Source of the DNA: Alphaproteobacteria bacterium
GTDB taxonomy: Bacteria > Pseudomonadota > Alphaproteobacteria > Reyranellales > Reyranellaceae
NCBI GenBank assembly: GCA_019635875.1
Contig: JAHBYP010000008.1
Span: 44,455-108,454, forward strand
Direction of reading: 5' to 3'
DNA length: 64,000 nt
The position numbers and the translations under genes were made by a program. The notes beneath the pieces were generated by a model. It ran no database searches and was not told the DNA's origin. It saw only the letters and a program-made list of their open reading frames with translations. Below, one piece after another: positions 28,318 to 36,820 of the stretch. Each line of letters starts with the position of its first letter. The first letter of the stretch is position 1.

Positions 28318-30066
28318 AGGTTCACGTAGCGCCGCGCGCCGCGTCGCCGTCGCCGCGGCGTCGACGCCGCGGCCGTCGGCGCCCAGCACCACGCCATAGA
28401 CGTCGTGCGCCGCCTGCGGGCTGACGACCTCGTCGCGCACGTCGCGCAGCACGCGCTCGGGGTCACGCTCCAGCGGGCTGCCCCAGCCGCCGCCGCCGGG
28501 CGACAGCGCGCGCTCGGTGAGCGGCTGGTCGATGCGGCGGATGCCGTATTTCGGCGCCGGCATGACGGTGCCGTCGGCGAGCGTCAGCTCCATCTCGCCG
28601 GCGGCGCCCGCGCCGCCGCCCTGGATGCCGAAGCCGGTCCGGTAGTTCAGCCCCTCGCCGCGGAACGAGAACTCCGCCGGCTCGAGCACCTCGACCTCGT
28701 ACTGGATGCCCGTGCCGCCGCGATACTTGCCGGGGCCGGCGGCATCGATGCGGAACTCGTGTCGGGTGATGGTCAGCGGATAGGCGCGCTCGTAGCCCTC
28801 GACATTGGGGATGGTGAGCCCGCCCAGCGCGATCAGGTGGCCGATCTGGTTGAAGCCGTCGCGCCCGTCGACCGCGCCGCCGCCGGCCATGGCGTGCCAG
28901 TGATAGGCGACATAGGGCCTGGCCGTGCCGATGCGCCCGGCGCTGCCGTTGTGGATGCTCTTGCCCCAGCCGGCGCAGGCGCGCTCAGGCGAGGCCTTGC
29001 CCAGCGCGTTCCAGATCGCGTGCACGATCTCGTGGGCGATGAACACGGTGTTCATGGTCATCGGCGCCGGCGGCCGCGCGTTCACGATCGTGCCCTCGGG
29101 CGCGACGATCCTGACGCAGCGGAAGGTGCCCTCGTTGCGCGGCAGGGCCGGATCGAAGAACGACGCCAGCGCCATGTAGACCGCCGACCAGGTGTTGGCG
29201 ACCGAGCTGTTCTTGAAGCCCCTGATCTGCGGATCGGTGCCGGTGAAGTCGACGGTCAGCCCGTCGTCGCGCAGATCGAGGGCGACGCGGATCCACACGT
29301 CGCGCGTCTCGAAGCAATCGTTGTCGGTGCGCTCCTCGCCGCGCCACACGCCACGCGGTAGCGACGCCAGCGCGTTGCGGAAGCTGCGATCGGCGTGCGC
29401 CAGCACGCCCTCGATCAGCACCAGGCCGCGTTCGAAGCCATACTCCTCGAGCAGCGCCTGCAGGCGCTCGGCGCCGATCTGGGTCGAGCCCATCATCGCG
29501 CGCAGGTCGCCATCGAGCAGGTCGGGCGTGCGGCAGTTCAGCTTGAGCAGCGCCCAGAGGTCCTCGCGCAGCTGGCCGCGCTCGACCAGCTTCAGCACCG
29601 GCAACCGGATGCCCTCGTGGAAGATCTCGGTCGCCTCGGCGTTGTACGTGCCGGCCGCGCCGCCGCCGATATCCGACTGATGCGCGCGATTGCAGGCGAA
29701 GGCCGCCAGCGTGCCGTCGACGAAAACCGGCCGCGCGATCACCCAGTCCGGCAGGTGGTTGCCGCCGGCCTCGTAGGGATCGTTGAGCAGGAAGACGTCG
29801 AGCGGCTCGATGCGCCCGCCGAAGGCCTTGAGCACGGCGCGCACTGCGAAGCCGCCACCGCCGGTGTGGATCGGAATGCCGTCGGCCTGGCTGATCAGGG
29901 TGCCGTGCGCGTCGGCGAGGAAGCAGGAGAAATCGTGGCTCTGGTTGAAGATCGGGCTGCGCGCGGTGCGCGTCATCACCCAGCCCATCTGGCGCGAGAT
30001 GTGGTCGAGCCGGTTCTGCACAAGCGCCAGCGCGATGGGATCGAGCGTGGTCGGATCGACGGTCAT
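28276..30066 (-). CDS. hyuB: N-methylhydantoinase/5-oxoprolinase-type protein B (HyuB)
   Basis: A 596-residue HyuB-family subunit. It starts TTLDPIALALVQNRLDHISRQMGWVMTRTARSPIFNQSHDFSCFL and has the family's DIGGGAAG and GGGNWGSP-like (PGGGGWGSPLERDPERVL) segments. With HyuA it performs ATP-dependent opening of hydantoin or oxoproline-type rings; the substrate is unknown. Its ATG overlaps the hyuA stop (ATGA). The last ~13 residues (SSRAQRGIQGDD) are encoded by the palindromic repeat, so the original C-terminus has been replaced or extended. Confidence 0.9.
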   Translation of the reverse strand: MTVDPTTLDPIALALVQNRLDHISRQMGWVMTRTARSPIFNQSHDFSCFLADAHGTLISQADGIPIHTGGGGFAVRAVLKAFGGRIEPLDVFLLNDPYEAGGNHLPDWVIARPVFVDGTLAAFACNRAHQSDIGGGAAGTYNAEATEIFHEGIRLPVLKLVERGQLREDLWALLKLNCRTPDLLDGDLRAMMGSTQIGAERLQALLEEYGFERGLVLIEGVLAHADRSFRNALASLPRGVWRGEERTDNDCFETRDVWIRVALDLRDDGLTVDFTGTDPQIRGFKNSSVANTWSAVYMALASFFDPALPRNEGTFRCVRIVAPEGTIVNARPPAPMTMNTVFIAHEIVHAIWNALGKASPERACAGWGKSIHNGSAGRIGTARPYVAYHWHAMAGGGAVDGRDGFNQIGHLIALGGLTIPNVEGYERAYPLTITRHEFRIDAAGPGKYRGGTGIQYEVEVLEPAEFSFRGEGLNYRTGFGIQGGGAGAAGEMELTLADGTVMPAPKYGIRRIDQPLTERALSPGGGGWGSPLERDPERVLRDVRDEVVSPQAAHDVYGVVLGADGRGVDAAATATRRAALREPLSSRAQRGIQGDD

Positions 30067-32168
30067 GGCTGCTCCAGCGCGATGTCGAAATTGCCGGCGG
30101 CATCCACGGTGAGCGTATCGCGCGGACCGGCGAACACCGTGGTGGTGACCTCCTCGACGATCAGCGGACCGACAAGCGCGTGGCCCGGCCGCAGGTCGGC
30201 GCCGGCATAGACCCGCGCCTCGGCCCAGCCGTCCTTCTCGCCGATCCACACGCGGCGCGTCGCGACGGGCCTCGCCTCGCCGCTCGCCGCGGGCGGCCCT
30301 TGCGGATCGACCGCGCCGACCTGGCCAATGCCGGCGACGCGCAGCGCCACCACGCCGATGCGGCCGCCGGGCTGGATGTGGCCGAACAGGCGCTGGTGCT
30401 GCGCCTCGAAGTCCTTGCGCACGGCAGCCGCGTCGAAGCCCGCGGCCGGCACCTCGACCTGCAGCGAGGATTGCTGGCCGGGATAGCGCAGGTCGAGCGC
30501 GCGCACGACCAGCAGGCGGTCGTTGCCGAAGCCCTCGGCATGCAAGGTGCGCCGCGCCTCGGTCTCCATCGCGGCGAAGGCCGCGGCGAGCGCCGCCGTG
30601 TCGAGCGAGTCGGTGTCGCCGTCATAGACGCGCAGCCAGTCCTGGCGCGCATCAGTGTGCAGCATGCCCAGCGCGCAGAACGCGCCGGCGACCCGCGGCA
30701 CGTAGACCCGCTTGCAGCCCAGCGCGCGGCCCACCGAGGCGCCGTGCATCGGGCCGGCGCCGCCGGCGGCCACCAACGTCAGGCGACGCGGATCGACGCC
30801 GCGCTCGATCGAAATGCGCTCGACGGCATGCAGCAGGTTCTGCTCGACCAGGCGGATCACGCCCGAGGCGGCCTGCTCGACCGACAGGCCGAGCTTGCGG
30901 CCGATGGCCTGGTCGAGCGCCGTCTCGGCGAGCGACGCATCGAGCGTCACGGCGCCGCCGGCGATCGGGCCGGGCCGCAGCCGGCCCAGCGCCAGCAGCG
31001 CGTCGGTGACGGTGGGCTCGGTGTTGCCGAAGCCATAGCAGGCCGGGCCCGGCCGCGCGCCGGCGCCCTTGGGACCGACGAACAGCATGCCCGCGGCATC
31101 GACGCCGGCGATGGTGCCGCCGCCGGCACCGACCGTATGGATTTCTATGGCCGGCGTGGACAGATGATAGCCGCCGACCATCAGGTGATCGGCCGCCGCG
31201 ACCCTGCCCTCGGCCATCAGCATCACGTCGCAGGAGGTGCCGCCGATCTCCATCGACAGCAGGTCGTCGGTGCCGGCGGCGCGCGCGAACATCGACAGCG
31301 CGCCGACGCCGGCGGCCGGGCCCGACAGAGCCAGGTTCACCGGCCGCGTCGCGGCCTGCGCGACCGAGGCCACGCCGCCATTGCTCTGCACCAGCAGCAG
31401 GCCGCGCGGCAGGCCTTCCGATCGCAGCGTCTCGTCGAGCGCGCGCAGGTAGGGCGCGACGCGCGGCGCGACATAGGCGTCGACCACCGTGGTCGAGCCG
31501 CGCTCGTACTCGCCGACCACGGGCATGATCTCGCTCGATACCGAGACCGCCCATTCATTGTTGGCCTCGCGCACGCGGCGCGCCGCGGCGGCCTCGTGCG
31601 CGCCCTCGGCGTAGCTGTTGATCAGGCAGATCGCCACCGCCTCGACGCCCTCCTCGCGGAACCGGGCGATGGCGGCGTCGACGTCCTCGATCCTGAGCGG
31701 CGCCAGCTCGTGGCCGTCGGCCGCGATGCGCCCGCGCACCGGGCGGCGCAGGTAGCGCGGCACCAGAACCGGCGGGAACGGTGTGCGGTGATCCCACATG
31801 TTCTCGCGCAGGCCGCGGCGGATCTCGACCGAATCGCGCAGGCCCTCGGTGGTCAGCATGCCGACCCGGGCGCCTTTGCCTTCCAGAATGGTATTGGTTG
31901 CTATGGTCGAGCCGTGCACGAACATGGCGCAGCCCTGCAGCAGCTCGCGCACCGCCATGCCCTGCCGGCGCGCCACGTCGATCACCGCGTCGAGCACGCC
32001 CCTGCTGGGATCGGCCGGCACCGAGGGCACCTTGCCGATCACCATGCGGCCCTCGGCGTCCTGCAGCACCAGGTCGGTGAAGGTGCCGCCGACATCGACG
32101 CCGATGCGCCACGGGGCGGCCAGCGCCCCTTTGCCATGGTTCTCTATGGTTGCCGCCGAATCCGCCAT
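30063..32168 (-). CDS. hyuA: N-methylhydantoinase/5-oxoprolinase-type protein A (HyuA)
   Basis: A 701-residue actin-like ATPase subunit. The phosphate-1 motif is IGVDVGGTFTDLVLQD (residues ~22-37), followed by STIATNTILEGKGARVGMLTTEGLRD, SMEIGGTSCDVML, and the GAGGGTIAGVDAAGMLFVGPKGAGARPGPACYG loop. It activates the substrate by ATP-dependent phosphorylation for HyuB. First gene of a two-gene unit coupled to hyuB. Confidence 0.92.
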   Translation of the reverse strand: MADSAATIENHGKGALAAPWRIGVDVGGTFTDLVLQDAEGRMVIGKVPSVPADPSRGVLDAVIDVARRQGMAVRELLQGCAMFVHGSTIATNTILEGKGARVGMLTTEGLRDSVEIRRGLRENMWDHRTPFPPVLVPRYLRRPVRGRIAADGHELAPLRIEDVDAAIARFREEGVEAVAICLINSYAEGAHEAAAARRVREANNEWAVSVSSEIMPVVGEYERGSTTVVDAYVAPRVAPYLRALDETLRSEGLPRGLLLVQSNGGVASVAQAATRPVNLALSGPAAGVGALSMFARAAGTDDLLSMEIGGTSCDVMLMAEGRVAAADHLMVGGYHLSTPAIEIHTVGAGGGTIAGVDAAGMLFVGPKGAGARPGPACYGFGNTEPTVTDALLALGRLRPGPIAGGAVTLDASLAETALDQAIGRKLGLSVEQAASGVIRLVEQNLLHAVERISIERGVDPRRLTLVAAGGAGPMHGASVGRALGCKRVYVPRVAGAFCALGMLHTDARQDWLRVYDGDTDSLDTAALAAAFAAMETEARRTLHAEGFGNDRLLVVRALDLRYPGQQSSLQVEVPAAGFDAAAVRKDFEAQHQRLFGHIQPGGRIGVVALRVAGIGQVGAVDPQGPPAASGEARPVATRRVWIGEKDGWAEARVYAGADLRPGHALVGPLIVEEVTTTVFAGPRDTLTVDAAGNFDIALEQP

Positions 32169-32252
32169 GCGATGTCCGCGCCACTTTGTGTCCGGCGCAT
32201 CATGGCAGGACGGCGCGGCCGGTCAATTTCCACCCCTACGGCGGTCGGTCTC

Positions 32253-32335
32253 CTGTCATCCCGAGCGTAGCGATCCAGGCTCAGACGCATAGATCCCTGC
32301 GCTACAGGGGCCGCGGACGGCCCCGGGGATGACAG
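32253..32335. repeat. TGTCATCCCGAGCG repeat, copy 3 (long variant)
   Basis: Left arm CTGTCATCCCGAGCGTAGCG; the right part carries the insert CCCTGCGCTACAGGGGCCGCGGACGG before CCCCGGGGATGACAG. The same insert recurs in copy 6 near 49.0 kb, so there are two subtypes. It occupies the 175-bp gap between hyuA and the AhpD-like gene. Confidence 0.85.
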
Positions 32336-32343
32336 TCGTTCAG

Positions 32344-32895
32344 TCAGCGCGCCGGCACGATGCAGAAGCCCTGTGCCTCCACCCCCAGCGGCACGTTGAA
32401 CTTGCTGCGGAAGTTCTCCAGCGCCACCGCGGCGGAGAGCTCGACGATCTGGGCATCGTCGAAGTGCTGCTTGAGCCTGGTGATCAGCTCGGGCTCGACG
32501 CGCTGGCCGGTGATGGTCGCCTTCTCGGCGAACTCCAGCGCCAGGCGCTCGGCCTCGCTGAACACAGGGGCATCGCGCCAGCGCGCGACGTTCTGCATCT
32601 TCTCTTCGCCACCCTTCTCAGCCTGCATCACACGTGATGCGTTGATGTCCATTCAAAAGGGACAGCCGTTGATCGTCGCCACCCTGAGGTAGAGCAATGC
32701 GCGCAGGCTGGCCGGCAGGCGGTTGGACTGTTCCAGCGCCACGGTCAGACGGCCGGCGGCCTCGAGGATCGGCGGACAATGCGCCATCACCTTGGTCGGA
32801 TTGAGCAGCTCACCGAACATCTCGCGCTGGCGCGCGAAGGCCTTGCTCAGGATGGGATCGCCACCGTCCTCGGTGACTTCGGAAACAAGCGGCAT
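32344..32895 (-). CDS. AhpD-like / carboxymuconolactone decarboxylase-family selenoprotein (CPFU motif)
   Basis: Read as one gene with UGA at 32653-32655 decoded as selenocysteine, the product is 183 residues. The helix ASLRALLYLRVATINGCPF leads into position 81 and MDINASRVMQAEKGG continues the same domain: this is the family's CxxC redox motif with Cys78 and Sec81. Codon 81 differs from Cys (TGC) by one base. The second half (WRDAPVFSEAERLALEFAE, ending NVPLGVEAQGFC) is the usual domain C-terminus. A hairpin follows the UGA (32625-32640). ATG 32895 follows GGAG. The gene lies 61 bp after two MaoC-like genes on the same strand. Alternatives are a nonsense mutation or two separate ORFs; both fit less well. 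Confidence 0.75.
32625..32640 (-). other. Candidate SECIS hairpin in the AhpD-like gene
   Basis: In the mRNA, GCAUCA pairs with UGAUGC around a CGUG loop, beginning 12 nt after the UGA. The loop G lies 19 nt after the UGA, exactly as in the formate dehydrogenase hairpin of this window. A GU in the apical loop 16-37 nt from UGA is what SelB needs. No bulged U is evident in the stem. Confidence 0.65.
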
Positions 32896-32956
32896 GGGGG
32901 CTCCGTGTTGTGGTTGGTGCAACGCTCGCGTCAGGCGACCCGAACGGCAACCGCCC

Positions 32957-33820
32957 TCATGTCGCGAATGTTACTTTGCCCTGCTGGCAGAGCGCGCCGT
33001 TGCCGTTGGCGATCCAGGTCGTGACCGTGCCGTCCTTCTCGGCGCGGGCGTTCACGCTGAACGGCGCGGTGTGATAGACCGGACTCGTGGCGCGGAACTC
33101 GTAGCGCGCGACGCGGCGGCCGCCATTCTCGCGCCGCGCCAGCTCCAGCTGCATCAGCCCCATCAGCGGCCCGTGCACCAGCAGGCCGGGATAGCCCTCG
33201 ACCTGCGTGACGTAGGGCAGGTCGTAGTGGATGCGGTGGCCGACGAAGACCAGGGCGGAGTAGCGGAACAGCAGCACCGGATCGGGCGTCACCATGCGCG
33301 ACCACGTGGCATCGCTCGGCGCCGCCTTCGGCGTGGCCGGCCTGGCGTCGGGTGCCGGATCGCCGCGATAGACCAGATCCTGCTCGTGCACGATCGCCGG
33401 GCCGTCCCTGCCGCCGATGGTGTTGCGCACGGTGACGAAGACCATGGCGCCGCTGCTGCCGGTCTTGCCCTGCACGTCGGTGACCCTGGCCTCGCGGCGC
33501 AGCGCATCGCCGATGCGCACCGGCTTCAGCAATTCGATGCGGTTGCCGGCGTTCATGCGCCGCGGCAGCTCGATCGGCGGCAGGAATCCGCCGCGCCGCG
33601 GGTGGCCGTCGGGGCCGATCTGCGAGGCCGGCGCGGCCTCGAGGAAGTAGAACATGTGCCAGTAGGGCGGCAGCTCGTCGCCGATCTTCGGATCGGGATC
33701 GCCGGTGTCGAGCGTCGCCATCATCGCGCGCACCGGATAGGCGGTGACGACGTCCTCGCGCGTGTCGGTCCGGCCGATCCAGGTCCGGTAGTGGTCGAGC
33801 TTGTCGATCATCGCGCTCAT
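32957..33820 (-). CDS. MaoC-like / FAS1-like dehydratase, second of a tandem pair
   Basis: A 287-residue double-hotdog protein resembling mesaconyl-C4-CoA hydratase and HTD2-type dehydratases. It has a FAS1-dehydratase-like N-terminus (YWHMFYFLEAAPASQIGPDGHPRRGGFLPPIELPRRM) and the C-terminal hydratase motif FRYSALVFVGHRIHYDLPYV...EGYPGLLVHGPL. It is a clear paralogue of the neighbouring upstream gene, whose stop overlaps its ATG by 4 nt, and probably works on a 3-hydroxyacyl- or unsaturated-acyl-CoA. Confidence 0.85.
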   Translation of the reverse strand: MSAMIDKLDHYRTWIGRTDTREDVVTAYPVRAMMATLDTGDPDPKIGDELPPYWHMFYFLEAAPASQIGPDGHPRRGGFLPPIELPRRMNAGNRIELLKPVRIGDALRREARVTDVQGKTGSSGAMVFVTVRNTIGGRDGPAIVHEQDLVYRGDPAPDARPATPKAAPSDATWSRMVTPDPVLLFRYSALVFVGHRIHYDLPYVTQVEGYPGLLVHGPLMGLMQLELARRENGGRRVARYEFRATSPVYHTAPFSVNARAEKDGTVTTWIANGNGALCQQGKVTFAT

Positions 33821-34671
33821 GCGAACACCGCCTTGCCCTGCTGCGCCATCGCGCCCTGCGGGTCGCGGATCCATGTCGTCACCGAGCCGTCCGCCTCGCG
33901 CCTGGCCTGCACGTCGAAGGGCGCGAGGTCGTAGACCGGCGCCAGGGCGCGCAGCGCGAAGCTCTTCATCCGGCGATCCGGCACCGATCGGCGCGCCAGC
34001 TCGACCTGCAGCAGGCACATCAGCGGGCCGTGCACGATCAGGCCGGGATAGCCTTCGGCCGACGTCGCGTAGGGCTGGTCGTAGTGGATGCGGTGCGGAT
34101 TGAAGGTCAACGCCGAGAAGCGGAACAGCAGCACCGGATCCGGCCTGATGGTCTTGCTCCACGTCGCGTCGCCGGGCGCCGGACGCCCCGCCTTCTGCAC
34201 CTCGCCCGGCTTCGCCGCCTCGCGATAGACGCCGTCGATCTCCTCCTCCACCGCCAGGCCGCCGGCACCGAAGATGCGATGGCGCACGGTGACGAAGACC
34301 ATCTCGCCGGTGCTGCCGCTCTTGCCCTCGATCGCGGCGATCGCCGATTCGCGGCGCAAGGTGTCGCCGAGCCTCAGCGGCACGTCGTGGAAGGTGAAGC
34401 GGCTGCCCGCCCACATGCGGCGCGGCAAGCTCACCGGCGGCATGAAATCGCCGCGGCCCGGCAGGCCGTCGGGCCCCAGCTTCGAGCGCGGCGTGGTGTC
34501 GAGGAAGTACAGCCAGTGCCACAGCGGTGGCAGCGCATCGCCCGCCGCCATGCGCGAATCGCCGGTGTCGAATGTCTGGATCAGGGCATGCGGCGGGAAC
34601 GGTGCGGCGAAATCGTCGCGCGCTTCGCCTCGCCCGATCCATTGGCGCAAGCTCGCCAGATCGTCGCTCAT
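33817..34671 (-). CDS. MaoC-like / FAS1-like dehydratase, first of a tandem pair
   Basis: A 284-residue protein with the same layout as its downstream neighbour: LWHWLYFLDTTPRSKLGPDGLPGRGDFMPPVSLPRRM and FRFSALTFNPHRIHYDQPYA...EGYPGLIVHGPL. ATG 34671 follows AGGAGGA. The tandem, translationally coupled arrangement suggests either a heteromeric enzyme or two related activities. The order on this strand is dehydratase, dehydratase, AhpD-like selenoprotein. Confidence 0.85.
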   Translation of the reverse strand: MSDDLASLRQWIGRGEARDDFAAPFPPHALIQTFDTGDSRMAAGDALPPLWHWLYFLDTTPRSKLGPDGLPGRGDFMPPVSLPRRMWAGSRFTFHDVPLRLGDTLRRESAIAAIEGKSGSTGEMVFVTVRHRIFGAGGLAVEEEIDGVYREAAKPGEVQKAGRPAPGDATWSKTIRPDPVLLFRFSALTFNPHRIHYDQPYATSAEGYPGLIVHGPLMCLLQVELARRSVPDRRMKSFALRALAPVYDLAPFDVQARREADGSVTTWIRDPQGAMAQQGKAVFA

Positions 34672-34703
34672 GCGGTCTTCCTCCTGATACCCCGACACTC
34701 TTC

Positions 34704-34736
34704 CCTACCTTTCCCCGCCTCGCGGGGGAAGGTAGG
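34704..34736. repeat. Palindromic intergenic repeat, CCTACCTTTCCCC type
   Basis: CCTACCTTTCCCC and GGGGAAGGTAGG arms with an 8-nt centre, between divergent genes. It is related in style, not in sequence, to the other palindromes in the window. Confidence 0.6.
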
Positions 34737-34819
34737 TGTGGGTGGGTGGCGGAGGCCCATCTCCGACGCTATATACTGCGCGCGGCAATACGACCTGCGG
34801 ACCCGGGAGACAGATCGCG

Positions 34820-35146
34820 ATGAGCACCTTCGACGAGCGGGAAAAGGCCTTCGAGAACAAGTTCAAGCGCGACCAGGACCTGCAGTTCAGGGTCAACAAC
34901 CGGCGCAACCGGCTGCTCGGCCAGTGGATCGCCGCGCAGCTCGGCAAGGCCGGACCGGACGCCGACGCCTACGCCAAGGAAGTCGTCATGGCCGACTTCG
35001 AGAAGCCGGGCGACGACGATGTGCTGCAGAAGGTGCTGGGCGACCTGCGGGCCGCCGGCCTGCCGGCCGACGCCGGCGTCGTGCGCAAGCAGATGGACAA
35101 GCTGCTCGAGGACGCCAAGCACCAGGTCATGGAAGAATCGAAGTAG
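34820..35146 (+). CDS. F1-ATPase zeta-type inhibitor (DUF1476)
   Basis: A 108-residue protein with the alphaproteobacterial zeta signature MSTFDEREKAFENKFKRDQDLQFRVNNRRNRLLGQW and a C-terminal four-helix bundle (EVVMADFEKPGDDDVLQKVLGDL). The N-terminal segment inserts into F1 to block ATP hydrolysis, protecting ATP when the proton gradient falls. ATG 34820 is chosen on family length. In many relatives it lies between purB and purC, as it broadly does here. Confidence 0.92.
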   Translation: MSTFDEREKAFENKFKRDQDLQFRVNNRRNRLLGQWIAAQLGKAGPDADAYAKEVVMADFEKPGDDDVLQKVLGDLRAAGLPADAGVVRKQMDKLLEDAKHQVMEESK

Positions 35147-35151
35147 CGCAG

Positions 35152-35904
35152 ATGGACCTGCAGCTCGCCGGCCGCTCGGCGCTGGTCACCGGCGCCAGCA
35201 TCGGCATCGGCCGCGGCATCGCCAAAGCGCTCGCGGCGGAGGGCGTGAGGCTCGCCGTCGTCGCCCGGCGGCGCAACCTGCTGGAGACGCTCGCCGAGGA
35301 GATCGCCGCTTCCGGCGGCGCGCGTCCGACACTGATCGAGTGCGACATGATGCGCGAGGACGCGCCGGCGAGCATCGTCGACACGGCGGTCAAGGCGCTC
35401 GGCGGCGTCGACATCCTGGTCAACAACGCCGGCGGCAGCCGCCACTTCAAGCTGCACACCGACGAGGCGCAGTGGCAGGAGGCGATGACCTTGAATTTCA
35501 CGCGCCAGCGCCAGATCGCCGATCGGCTGATCGACGGCATGATTGAGCGCAAGTGGGGCCGCATCGTCAACATCACCGGCAAGTCCGAGCCCGACGGCAT
35601 CAACGGTGCCTTCTGCGCCAAGGCGGCGATGCATTCATGGTCGAAGGGCCTGTCGCGCGAGGTCGGCAAGCACGGCATCACCGTGAACTGCATCCCGCCC
35701 GGCCGCATCCACAGCGAACAGATCCTGCGCAACTACGCGCCGGAATATCGCCAATGGCAGTCCGAGAACGAGATCCCGGTCGGCCGCTACGGCGAGCCGG
35801 AGGAGATCGCCGCCCTGGTCTGCTTCCTCGCCTCGCCGCTGGCCGGCTACATCACCGGCACGGTGATCCCGGTCGATGGCGGGCTACGGCGGTATCAATT
35901 CTGA
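35152..35904 (+). CDS. SDR-family protein lacking the catalytic Tyr
   Basis: A 250-residue SDR fold with TGASIGIGRGIAKAL (cofactor motif), NNAGGSRHF and a C-terminal ITGTVIPVDGGLR. At the active site, where YxxxK is expected, it reads AFCAK: Lys is kept but Tyr is Ala. The rest of the segment (AAMHSWSKGLSREVGKHGITVNCIPPG) is intact, so this looks like a stable subfamily rather than decay. Classical reductase activity is doubtful. It starts 5 bp after the zeta inhibitor gene. Confidence 0.82.
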   Translation: MDLQLAGRSALVTGASIGIGRGIAKALAAEGVRLAVVARRRNLLETLAEEIAASGGARPTLIECDMMREDAPASIVDTAVKALGGVDILVNNAGGSRHFKLHTDEAQWQEAMTLNFTRQRQIADRLIDGMIERKWGRIVNITGKSEPDGINGAFCAKAAMHSWSKGLSREVGKHGITVNCIPPGRIHSEQILRNYAPEYRQWQSENEIPVGRYGEPEEIAALVCFLASPLAGYITGTVIPVDGGLRRYQF

Positions 35905-35929
35905 AACACTGGCCTTCTACACCGATGCC

Positions 35930-36673
35930 ATGACCACCTACGACCGCCTGATCCCCATCGAAGGCACCAGCAACGTCCGCTGCGTCGGCGCCTATGCGAC
36001 GCGCGACGGTCGCCACGTCAGGCGCGGGCGCATCTATCGCTCGGCCAATCTCGACGAACTCAGCCCGGCCGGCCGTGCCCGCTTCGACGAGATGGGTCTG
36101 GGCACCATCGTCGATTTCCGCGGCGTCAACGAGGCGGCAGCCGCGCCGGCCTTCGCGCCCGGCGTGCGCCTGCACGCGCCGATCGAGCCCACCGTGGCCG
36201 ACGAATTGCGCCGTCGGCGCGAGAGCGGACCGCTCGATGCCGCCGTCGCCGTCGAGGTGATGGAGCAGACCTATCGCTGGTACGCGCTGGAGAAGCACGA
36301 TTCGTTCGCCAGGATGTTTCAGCGCCTGCTGGAGGATGGCGAGAAGCCGCTGCTGTTCCACTGCGCCGCCGGCAAGGACCGCACCGGCGTCGCCGCCGCC
36401 CTGATCCTCTCGGTGCTGGGCGTGCCGCGCGACGTGATCGAGGCCGACTACCTGCTGAGCAACGATCACTACGTGCCTCGGGTGCTGACCACGTCGGAGT
36501 TCCCCGACGAGGTGCGCGCCGCGCTGGTCAAGGTGCGGCCGTCATTCCTCAACGCCGCGCTGGACACGATCGAGGGCCGCTGGGGCAGTGTCGAGCGCTA
36601 CCTCGAGGACACGATGAACATCGGCCCGCGCGAGCGCATGGCGCTGGCGGCGGCGCTGACGGAGCCGGCGTAG
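35930..36673 (+). CDS. Tyrosine/serine protein phosphatase family (Y_phosphatase3 type)
   Basis: A 247-residue cysteine phosphatase. The P-loop HCAAGKDRTG (Cys and Arg present) lies at about residues 143-152. The N-terminal part GRIYRSANLDELSPAGRARFDEMGLGTIVDFRG is typical of this family, which includes lipid/phosphoinositide and tyrosine phosphatases. The start at 35930 is the most plausible ATG after the SDR stop (25 bp away), so the two may be co-transcribed. Confidence 0.85.
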   Translation: MTTYDRLIPIEGTSNVRCVGAYATRDGRHVRRGRIYRSANLDELSPAGRARFDEMGLGTIVDFRGVNEAAAAPAFAPGVRLHAPIEPTVADELRRRRESGPLDAAVAVEVMEQTYRWYALEKHDSFARMFQRLLEDGEKPLLFHCAAGKDRTGVAAALILSVLGVPRDVIEADYLLSNDHYVPRVLTTSEFPDEVRAALVKVRPSFLNAALDTIEGRWGSVERYLEDTMNIGPRERMALAAALTEPA

Positions 36674-36688
36674 AGCGACGCGCGCACC

Positions 36689-36757
36689 CTGTCATCCCGA
36701 GCGCAGCGAGGGATCCAGGGAAGCCGCCTGGATCCCTCGCTACGCTCGGGATGACAG
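36689..36757. repeat. TGTCATCCCGAGCG palindromic repeat, copy 4
   Basis: Arms as in copy 1 with a short variable centre (AGGGAAGCCGCC). It sits 16 bp after the phosphatase stop, between convergent genes. Confidence 0.9.
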
Positions 36758-36820
36758 TTGCATTTGATTCGACGCCCGTGGCTCCAGTTCCACCTTCCCC
36801 CTCCGGAGAAGGCATGATCG

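Noticed and set aside
32344..32922. Two separate short genes of 89 and 102 codons instead of one
   Set aside because: The halves are one continuous domain in one frame, and the stop falls exactly on a catalytic Cys codon with a hairpin behind it.
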